Shown: one piece after another, positions 46,923 through 55,388 of the stretch
How the letters are laid out: every line of letters starts with the position of its first letter
Numbering within the stretch: the stretch's first letter is position 1
Source of the DNA: Ceratobasidium sp. AG-K
Taxonomy: Eukaryota; Basidiomycota; Agaricomycetes; Cantharellales; Ceratobasidiaceae
Direction of reading: 5' to 3'
DNA: 64,000 nucleotides
NCBI GenBank assembly: GCA_037039685.1
Contig: JAWNGF010000001.1
Span: 1,054,001 to 1,118,000 of the forward strand
Made by a program: the position numbers and the translations under genes
The notes under the pieces: model-generated
The model's input: the letters and a program-made list of their open reading frames with translations, nothing else
Told to the model about the DNA's origin: nothing
The model's database searches: none

Positions 46923-48058
46923 ATGCTCGCCGGTCTCGTCTCTATTGTGCTCGCAAGCTGTTTGGCTGTATCCGCCTCTCCCGCCGAGGACTTGATCAGT
47001 CGTGTGCCCAGGTTGACGACCTTGGGAGCCAAGTGTGGCAAGTCCGCGGCCGTCTCGTGTCGTAATACAACTGTACAGGAGGACTTGTGCTGCTTCAATG
47101 CGCCTGGTGGACAGTTCCTCTTGACCCAGGTATGTTTTTTGCGGTCGAGATGGAGCGAGTCTGACTTGGTTTAGTTCTGGGACGTTAGTCCGGCTGTCGG
47201 TCCTAGTGATTCGTGGACTATCCATGTGAGTTTCGACTCGCTACACCCGTTTGAGGCTCTAACGGTGTGCATACAGGGACTCTGGCCTGACCACTGCGAC
47301 GGCACGTACGACGCCAACTGTGCTCCTGAGCGTGAGCTCTTCAACATCACCGCCGTCTTGGAGCAGCACGGCCAACATTCGCTCCTCAAGTATATTAATA
47401 AAGTATGCGACCCTGAATATCGATCCCTTGGCAGTCGACTGATTTAGCTCGGCAGTACTGGTTGAACAACAACGGAACTAACGAGGAGTTTTGGGAGCAC
47501 GAGTATAATAAGCACGGTACATGCATTAGCACCCTCGAGCCCCAGTGCTTCAAGAAATCCAGCAAGGAACCGTTCCCCGAGTTGGTGACGTACATGTCCA
47601 AGACTGTCGAGTTGTTCCAGGTGAGTTGTTCGTGATACTTGGCTACGATGTCTCTAACTGATCGATGCGCGCAGACTCTTCCTACGTACAAGTGGCTCAA
47701 GGCCAAGGGTATCGTGCCTACCACCACTGCTACCTACAACTTGACCCAAATTCAGAGTGCTATCTCTGCCAAGACGGTAAGATCTACGCTTATCATTATG
47801 TGCTGTTTCTAACTTCTCGATTCAGGGCTTCATTCCGACCGTCGGATGCACCAAGACGGGATATCTCAGCGAGATGTGGTATCACTATGGTACGCGCGCA
47901 GTTTACCACGTTTTGCGAAGTCGTTACTAACTATATCAATAGTCGTCCAAGGCGCCGTTGGAACTGGCACGTTTATTCACTCTGCCCCTGATGGTTCGAA
48001 GAGTTCTTGCCCCGAGACCGGGATCAAGTACGTCCCCAAGGGCACTGTTATTGCTTAA
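46923..48058 (+). CDS. Secreted ribonuclease T2
   Basis: RNase T2 enzymes cut single-stranded RNA through a 2',3'-cyclic phosphate. The N-terminus MLAGLVSIVLASCLAVSASP is a clear signal peptide, so the enzyme is secreted or vacuolar. Both catalytic boxes are present: SWTIHGLWPDHC with the first His, and EFWEHEYNKHGTC with the Glu, Lys and second His. Eight or more Cys (CGKSAAVSC, EDLCCFNAPGG, CAPEREL, CFKKSS, VGCTKTGY, SSCPETG) would form the family's disulfides, and NGT/NLT are N-glycosylation sites. Five introns; one follows the first catalytic motif (TIH, at 47225). Length is about 270 residues, usual for fungal T2. It ends VPKGTVIA without a vacuolar or membrane tail. Identity is certain; a nutritional or host-interaction role would be inference. 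Confidence 0.96.
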
Positions 48059-48160
48059 AAAAGATAAAAATGTATACCTTGCTACCCGATAATACTAGTT
48101 CTAACTGCGATAGCCCTTTTATTTACAAATGGTACACTATTGAAACATAAATTTAATGCA

Positions 48161-48655
48161 TCATTCAGTTAGTTTTGGTTGGCGCCCAGAAGATTCGCTC
48201 TCTGGTCTATAATTCCGAAAATTTGTTCGCTGGCAGTGGTTTCCGTGACGGCGGATGGGATCATAGTCTACTAGACAGACCCAGCAGCTACAGGATCAAG
48301 GTCAGCGACGTAATTCAATGCACATTTGAAGAGGCTCACAATTCGTGGCCACACCCAACTGGACTGCGGCAAGTCATATGATTGCAGCCTTCGTCCTTTT
48401 CAATCTATAGTTGGAACATGATTTTGTATGTGACGTTTTCAATCGGGAGCTGCTATTTACCGGGCGGCCACAAGATGGTCCGGGACACCTCTTGGTATGC
48501 TCGTTGGGATATGCTTGGGTAGCGCGATCTTGACTATCGGTTGTAGCAGCACGTTGTGCGTCGTATTGCTCGCATGTAAGTCCAGTGTGCCACGGGATGT
48601 TGTGTGTAAAGTAAGAGCGAGCTCCGCAAAGTTGACTAGTTACAATTGGAGCCAA
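48161..48655 (-). pseudogene. Truncated RBR ligase (IBR and RING2 only), copy 6
   Basis: The reading begins at the IBR acceptor and covers the second half of the module: SQLCGARSYFTHNIPWHTGL, EHTKRCPGPSCGRP, IEKDEGCNHMTC, GCGHEF and CWVCLVDYDPIRRHGNHC, ending PKLTE at TGA 48161-48163. RING2 and its splice sites are intact. But no RING1, first IBR half or N-terminal exon exists in the 470 bases upstream, and two IBR zinc cysteines conserved in copy 8 are changed (VTC to VTS, SCF to SYF). It is closest to copy 8. I therefore call it a decayed partial duplicate. A RING2-only transcript cannot be excluded. Confidence 0.75.
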
Positions 48656-49131
48656 CGCTAGAAAGTGCCAGGTTCATGCTATTCCACATGTATTCCACCT
48701 TCTACGCTAGCAGATGCCATGGTTTCTTCGGTGACATAGTCACGTAAAATCGCTTGTAAGGAGTGTAAATGTATCGGAGTGGCCCACAGCTGAGGGTTGG
48801 TGGAGGTCTAACGGCTATATAGCCACTCCGGAAGTGTGAGTGACAATATTCTGAATCGTCGAGGCAAGTGACGTGAGCAACGGCAAACAAAGTATTTTTG
48901 TTTGCGCATTGGCATCAATTCCAGTGGCTCAATAAGCCCAAGGTACGCACCAGTGCATACGTATAAGACACTAAACCGGGGTTTCATCTTAAGCCTACGC
49001 TTGTTTAATATCAAGAAAAAGTGCATTCATTCGTTATACTAGGGTCATTTGACTGCTTCAGTTACAATGCTATTTCAACAATTGCGAAGCATAAGCAAAT
49101 CTGGTTATGGAAGAAGTATTTCGGCCCACCT
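48656..49131. other. Intergenic region between RBR copies 6 and 7
   Basis: Where the missing 5' half of copy 6 should lie, no RBR-like peptide is found in any frame. Short open frames (48702-48890 and 48808-49026, minus) have no recognisable content. Confidence 0.35.
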
Positions 49132-50294
49132 TCAGCGAGAGCTATAGTGTTGGCAAGTAGGATCGTGGCGGTGGTTCCCTTCCCGGCGGATGGGCTCGTA
49201 ACTTGCAAGGCAAATCCAACAGCTACAATTTTGGTAATGTAATTTGGCATCGTGTTCAATGTGTTGCTTAAGGGAACCTACAATTCATGACCACACCCGA
49301 ACCGTGCATCACAAGTCATATGATCGCAGCCTTGATTCTTTTCAATCTAGAAATACCGTAAATCTGATTATAAGCGAAACATTAGAGCTCATACTTACTG
49401 GGCAACGGCACGACTCTTTTGGGCACCTCTTAGTGTTCTGTTTAATATACTCCTCGCTCGCTCGCTCCTCCGCTTCGAGTTCAGAACGCCATTCTATATG
49501 ACCGTCATACTCTTCACATGTGAACCCGGCATGCCATGGGACACCATGGGTAAAACACGAATGGGCTTGGCAGACTTGACAAATGACAATCGGAACTTGA
49601 CCTAAAAATTCAAGTAAGTCTAAACTGTTCGTACTCGGTTTACCGGTACACAGACCTCCAGATTCATGAATTTGTCCCCAATCACATTCTGGGCTCTTGC
49701 ACAGAACAAAATTTGGGTCTTTTTCTAGTGTCTTACGAAGCAACAACTTTTCGTATCTTCAAGCGAGGGTGGCATTGCTCATTCAGTAGCGCATACACTC
49801 GACACACAGATCACGACCTACCGAACTAGGCATTTGTCATTGTCTTTGGCGCCCCTAAGCACGGCTCCGTAATCCATCTCTTCGTGACAGCCAAAGTTGG
49901 GACAGGGTATTGTAACCAGTCCCTCTTTGTGGACTGAGAATTCAATATGATCTGCCAGACAACGAGTGCAGACTTGCGATGCATGCTTGCAGTGGGGGGT
50001 GGGCGGGTCACATGGAAATTCTTCTGGTACTTCAAAACAGACTAAGCAAGTAAGCTGATTAGCTGGGTGGGATGGAATAGGGTTATTAGCTAAGGTATGC
50101 ATGTCGGCAGAGAAATGTGTTTGCGGCGTTGATGTAGTGCCCAACGCCAAAGCCGTGGATCGACAGTACGCAGGGCTGGGGGGCCGCATACCTTTGTGGT
50201 TACACCAATGTTGATATCTCAGTCGATCTGGCACGATGCAATACGGTGCGTACATACCAATAACTGAGGCCATTGGAGCCTGTACTGAAGTCAT
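49132..50294 (-). CDS. RBR E3 ubiquitin ligase, copy 7
   Basis: First in-frame ATG at 50294 (MTSVQAPMASVI); a possible intron (GTATGT...AAAG, multiple of three) removes about 65 bases near 50190-50255. The N-terminus is only about 75-95 residues. RING1 is LTCLVCFEVPEEFPCDPPTP to CPNFGCHEEMDYGAVLRG. The IBR has NFVLCKSPECDWGQIHESGG and VICQVCQAHSCFTHGVPWHA. RING2 has NTKRCPKESCRCPIEKNQGC, then DHMTC and GCGHEFCWICLASYEP. It ends CQHYSSR at TGA 49132-49134. All zinc ligands seen in its paralogues and the RING2 catalytic Cys are present. Intron positions match copies 1-5 and 8, including the one after the first module exon (KCLVR). Confidence 0.86.
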
Positions 50295-50589
50295 AATTCC
50301 AAGAGTGAGCACACACGGGGATGTGGTGGGTGGGTTCACTGGCTTGTGGCTACTGATTCATAGTTCGTGGCTCGTGGCTTATCAGTGATGATCAACAGCA
50401 TAGCCACCAGGAGGATGTTAGATGGGAAAATCATCTCACCTGCGAGGTGAACTCACATAATGGATACTGTCAGGCAACGAGTAATTCAAATGTTCCCTAT
50501 ATTTACAACTTGACCATTATTTCGTGGGGGATTTCCTAAAATTTCGACGTATCCAAGCCCCATTAGAGAGCGGCTCAAGTGGATTCAAC

Positions 50590-50797
50590 CACCCCATCCG
50601 AGGCCGAAGTCATCATCTGTTTCTACTTCAGCATGTCCGAGTTCTTCCAGCTCCAAATTTCTCCATCGGGAATACTCTTCAAAGGTTAGGCGAGTAGCCA
50701 AATCACAGAGGGGCTTATAGTACTAGCAATGAGGGCTGTAGTGGCCATAATCACCCCGAGGATAGGCTTGTAGCTCGCTAAACGAATCCAGCAGCTA
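50590..50797 (-). pseudogene. Relic of an RBR C-terminal exon
   Basis: Read on the minus strand, this segment parallels the last exon of copy 8: CW..RLASYKPIL against CWICLANYEPII, then after frame shifts HYSPHC, YYKPLCDLATRLTFEEYSRW against YYRPLPDLATHRTFEEYFRQ, and ELGHAEVETDDDF against GFGHVEVEADDDF. At least two frame changes and an in-frame stop break it. No other RBR exon is adjacent. It is the remnant of an older duplicate of copy 8. Confidence 0.75.
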
Positions 50798-51122
50798 CTT
50801 CAGTAGATTCGAAAATTAAACTAAGCGCTGCTTAGATCTCTCTCGAATGATGAGCTTTAAATGTGAGGTGATTTATACCCTCGGAGAAAGAGTGCAGAAC
50901 CAATTAGTGCTAATTGGGCAAGTATAGCCCCTGTACGATCGACCTGCACCTAGTAGGTAGCGCAGGGTAGACACCTTTGAAGCAACTGGTTTGCTGATCT
51001 ACTAATACGTCCGTGTGTGGCAATTCAATTTGTTTACATATTTACAAGTCGATAGTGGCTCGCATGGAAGATCATTAGCTTACACTCGGACCATAATGAA
51101 GAATGATGCCGGTAGATCGCGT

Positions 51123-53397
51123 TTACTCCCATTCGGGGCGGAAGTCATCATCCGCTTCTACTTCAACGTGCCCGAATCCCTCCATCTCCAAAATCCTCTG
51201 CCGAAAGTACTCTTCAAAAGTTCGGTGCGTAGCCAAATCTGGGAGAGGACGATAATACTGGCAATCAGCGTTATGACGGTGATTACCATCCTGAATGATA
51301 GGCTCATAGTTCGCTAAACAGATCCAGCAGCTACCAGTCATAGCAATCGCCTTAGTAAACTCAGGAGCTCGAATATTTGTCAATGATACTCACAACTCAT
51401 GCCCACATCCAAACCGTGCATCACAAGTCATATGATCGCATCCCTCAGTTTTTTCGATCTAGGAGCCAACGTGCAGGTTTGCATCGGCTCTTTTCCAACG
51501 GTTCTCTATGAACCACTTACCGGGCGGTTGCATGATGGGCATCTCTTTGAATGCTGTTCGATATAGGTTTGGCTAGCATCGTTTTCAACCTCGATCTCAG
51601 CAGCGCGTCGCGCATCGTATTGCTCGCATGTCAGACCAGTATGCCATGGTAAGTTGTGTGTAAAACAAGAGCGAGATCTACAGTATCGACAGGTTACGAT
51701 TGGAGCTGCAGCTGAGAATGGGTGCACGCAAAGATAGTTAGTGCTCGGTTCCAGTAGGAAAAATCTGGGGCGAACCTCCACTCTCGTGAACTTGGCCCCA
51801 TTCGCATGCCGGATTCTTGCACCAAATGAAATTTGGTTCTTTTGCCAGGGTTCTTCGCAGTAGGAGCGTTTCATACCTGTAGGTGATCGTCCCAGATTCA
51901 AATTGTGCGCATATACCCGCCGCATGTATTTCAACTGACCTATCTATGCATTGCTGGTTATTCCTCGCGCCTCTTAAGACATCTCCATACTCCATTTCTC
52001 GCCGGCAATCGGGGTCGGGGCAGGCCACGGCAGTAGAACCTTGACTTTGTACGGCGTAGGCGATGTGCTGCTCCAGACACGACGCACAAACGTTCGACTT
52101 GTGTGTACAGCTAGAGGACGCACGAAGAGCTGGGAACTGTCGGGGGATGTCGAAACAAATCAAGCAAGGTGAATAATTCACAATCTCGCGGTGAACTTGG
52201 AGTCCCCATCGTTCTCGATGCGCTGTCGCAACCGAGCTCCAAGTGTTATAGTTCACCTGGTGAGTTGGCTCCGGCCGAGAGCTTCGCCTCCATTTTGGGG
52301 ATTCATAGATACTTGGGTACTCGTCTGGTGAAGGAGGCGATGGATCCCAGTTCGGTGAATACACATTTGGTCCCATCGGGAGACTCGTTGTCCGTTCTGC
52401 GGCTCTTTGGCGCCAACCGCTTGACAATGGGGAGCTTGAGGGTGTGGGGAATGTGTTTGGCGTAAAGTGTGGTGTAGTTGGAGGCGGGCGAGGCGGGCGG
52501 CGAGGCTTCTCATTGTTGGTGTACTTTTTTTCATAAATATCAAGTGCCCGTTCTCCCAAAGTGAGTTGCTCCGGGAGTGGGATACCCGTGTTTGTTGATG
52601 AGCCGGGAGTTGGATCGATCCCTGATTCCTGGGAGTTCGATTGAGACTCGAGCCAGCGATTTTCGTCAAGGTCCTTCCCCGGATCTTTCCGTTTCTTGAC
52701 CTTGAGTCGTCTTGCAGCGCGCTTGCTAAGAGTTTCCTGGCTTGGGAATTCGATGTATGGTAGAGTCGTCTTTCTTGGAAACTGTGGGACAGGTTGCGCG
52801 GGACGCCAAACGCTTTTCCCCTTCGTTCGAGCCCGGGGCGCATGGGCTACAGGAGCTGGGTCGTCGTGAATTGGTAGAAGGTGATCACCCGATTCATTTT
52901 CATTATCGGTTATCACTAGACTGGCGTGGTCTTGTTTGCATTCGTAATTAGATGATACTACGCTTGCGTCGTCTGCGTGTGTTTCTTCCAAAGGGGCAAA
53001 CAGCTGTGTGCAGGAATGAACAGGACTTAGAGGTGTGATAGGACTGAGCGATATGGGGGTTAGGTATGTTTCGGAGGCCTCGTTACTTTCAGTTTGGTCA
53101 CCAGAGTCAGCGAGGGCACCGGGAACTAAGAACCTATGGCCATCAAAGCCGGTCGTGGAAGAGGATAGTGCTGCTTGAAACTCCTCCGCTTCTGAGTGTT
53201 CAGCTGTTGTATGCAAGTTATCGCAACGGTTTTGGACACGGGGAGTTGGGCCGAATGCCGCAAGTGTAGACGTTATGAAGGTACTTCCAGTCAATGTAAG
53301 GTCTACATAATAAGTCCTAAGCTTGAACTAATGACTCTGGTCAGCGTATCGTCAACTAACCTGCAAACCGGTAAACGAGGCTTTGCCAGGATGCCAT
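51123..53397 (-). CDS. RBR E3 ubiquitin ligase, copy 8 (long N-terminus)
   Basis: A short first exon (53397 to about 53358, MASWQSLVYRFA) is spliced in frame to a very long exon. About 390 residues of Ser/Pro/Glu-rich sequence precede RING1 and include a basic patch (KRAARRLKVKKRKDPGK) and the segment LGERALDIYEKKY, which resembles one in copy 2. RING1 is SPCLICFDIPRQFPALRAS to CPDPDCRREMEYGDVLRG. The IBR has NFIWCKNPACEWGQVHESGG and VTCRYCRSRSCFTHNLPWH. RING2 has HSKRCPSCNRP, IEKTEGCDHMTC, GCGHELCWICLANYEP. The tail is acidic (EMEGFGHVEVEADDDF, ending RPEWE). The intron between RING1 and IBR is in frame and could be read through, adding about 20 residues. It is the likely parent of copy 6 and the relic exon next to it. 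Confidence 0.88.
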
Positions 53398-53855
53398 GAC
53401 ATCGAAAGCAAGGCGAGGACGCTATGGCAAACGGAGCGAATCCTCCTCTTGCAAGGGCAAGGGGACGTGGCCAAGTTCAAGTGGCTCACGATCGGATGCA
53501 GGCGAGCGTAATAAACCACACTAAAAGCGTAGGTGGCACGCGTTCTCGAGGAAGAGCCTAAACAGCAGCAAACGGCATACTGCTGCTCAGCACTTGCATT
53601 TAGCTACATACCGATAACCTGAGTGAGTATGTCCCCATAATCAGTCACAGTAGGATGAGACACTTGCAAGGGCCGATTTCAGCCAAACTGTCCTCTGATT
53701 ATGATGCATAAACAGGCACAAACACTGGCGGACAGAAGCGCCAAGGTCACGTATCGAAACACACCACCACAGTGGCACAACCTGACCTCAACTCGAACAC
53801 GAGGATTTTAGGTGTTTGCGCAACCCGGAAAGGTCGTTTATAGCAAACGACTGGA
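53398..53855. other. Divergent promoter region, RBR copy 8 and SHG1-like gene
   Basis: Separates two start codons on opposite strands and holds both promoters. No coding exon or clear TATA box was recognised. Confidence 0.35.
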
Positions 53856-54866
53856 ATGCCAATTACGACCCCGCAACAGCTCGTCGACGAGTAAGGAGCC
53901 AGCATATCTAAAAAAGCTCAACCTGACACATTTTCCCGACTTGGTAGATATAAACGATCTGGTGCCTTTGACCTCCTCAGGAAAAGGCTACTAAACGAGT
54001 TCCAAAATACGGTGAGATACGGACCCCGCAGGTGGATGTGTTCCTGGTACTGATGCTGTGTGTAGAAATCCCATGAAAAGTTCGTCGAGCGTGTGGACGA
54101 AATTGCCGGGGAAAAGCTGAAGGATGACGTGCATCTGGCGTACAAGAAGCGGGACAAACTTCACGAGGAGACCATGATTGAGCTCGAGAGGTGTGTGATT
54201 CGTCGCAGGGATTTACGCGTTACTTATAGGTCGCAGATATCCTCTCTGGGAGCGGGCGTTAACCGACGCTAAATCCGAAATCTTAGAAAAGCGGCCATTT
54301 TTCGCCGCGGTGGATGAAGATCTCGAAAGGTTCTTGCAGACGGAAAAAATGGGAATGCAAGCGCATGGTGTGCCTATAATCTGGCGCCGTAAGTTGCTGT
54401 TCTGCCTTACGCATTTCCTACTAACGCATTTGACACAGCCGCTTCGGCCTTCAAACCGAGTACCCCTCAACCCCCGGCGCCAATGGAACCACCTCCACCC
54501 CCACCCCCACCGCCCTCATCGCCACCTCCACCGGCACCTCCACCACCGCCGTCGCAAGTACCGCAAGTTCCCTACTGGGGTTACCCAGGAATGCAAGCTT
54601 ATCCCGGTTACCCAAACGGATATGGCATGTATGGCTACAACTATGGTTACATGGATCCTTCCATGTACGGCTACCCAGGAATGCCGGCATATCCTAATGG
54701 TTATCCTCCTTTTCCCCCAAATGCGGTTCCGACGAGTGACGCCGGACCTCCACCCCCGCCTCCACCTGGGGCCTTGCCTCAGCAACCATCTCCGACTCCC
54801 CCTCCCCCTCCCCCTCCCCCTCCACTATCCGGCCCTTACTCCAACCAACAAGGCGGTTGGCAATAA
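53856..54866 (+). CDS. SHG1: SHG1/BOD1-type COMPASS subunit with proline-rich tail
   Basis: Five exons. Exon 1 starts MPITTPQQLVDE and splices to YKRSGAFDLLRKRLLNEFQN, the signature helix pair of the Shg1/BOD1 domain. The domain continues in the next exons (EKFVERVDEIAGEKLKDDVH, RDKLHEETMIELERYP) to about residue 95. A charged linker follows (WERALTDAKSEILEKRPFF, VDEDLERFLQTEKMGM). Shg1 is a small subunit of the Set1/COMPASS histone H3K4 methyltransferase. The last exon is a long tail with runs of six to nine prolines and a Tyr/Gly/Met-rich segment (YWGYPGMQAYPGYPNGYGMY). Poly-Pro runs of this kind bind profilin, SH3 or WW domains; yeast Shg1 lacks them. TAA is at 54864-54866. The first exon is only about 35 coding bases and decides the frame. 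Confidence 0.85.
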
Positions 54867-55388
54867 CATCCACATCACTGTTGATATCGCCCCTCGCTTT
54901 ACCTGCTATCGCTGACCGGAACCGGGACTGTTGTGTTTTTATCTTGTTTTTAGAATATTTTTTTTACTGTACTGCTATGCTAAATATACCTCTCTTAACG
55001 GAAGAATCCATGGATTTGGCTGCACCTCGTCGAGTCACTCGCCTATGGGGAACCCAAGAGTAAGAGTCAAGTTTCGCCGGGCGCTCGAGTCAGGTAGTTG
55101 GCCCAGAAGGTAGCTAGAAATTCTTCATATCAGTGCTATAACTATACGCGTCCTTGCCGGGCGAGGCTCTCAGGCTGGTGCTTGAGCGCGTGGGTCCCGT
55201 AGTGCGAGCGGTTATGACTCGGCATCACGTGACATCTATAGGGCAAATTACCTCTCTGGTAAATCATCCACACACGACTTGCGTGGGTTGTCTCAAAGTT
55301 ATTTGAGTCACCCATTTGATCGCAAGGTATAAAAAGCGAGGTCTAACAGGATTAGGACACTCAACACTTTTGATCCTACTACTCCACG
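54867..55388. other. Intergenic region before eIF5B
   Basis: 3' UTR of the SHG1-like gene (T-run at 54958-54965) and promoter of eIF5B. No coding exon is seen. Confidence 0.4.
55328..55335 (+). promoter_or_regulatory. TATA box of eIF5B
   Basis: TATAAAAA lies 61 bases before the eIF5B ATG, which implies a very short 5' leader. Confidence 0.55.

Noticed and set aside
54483..54866. Formin (FH1-like) identity for the proline-rich exon
   Set aside because: No FH2 domain follows; the exon splices cleanly to an Shg1/BOD1 domain upstream.
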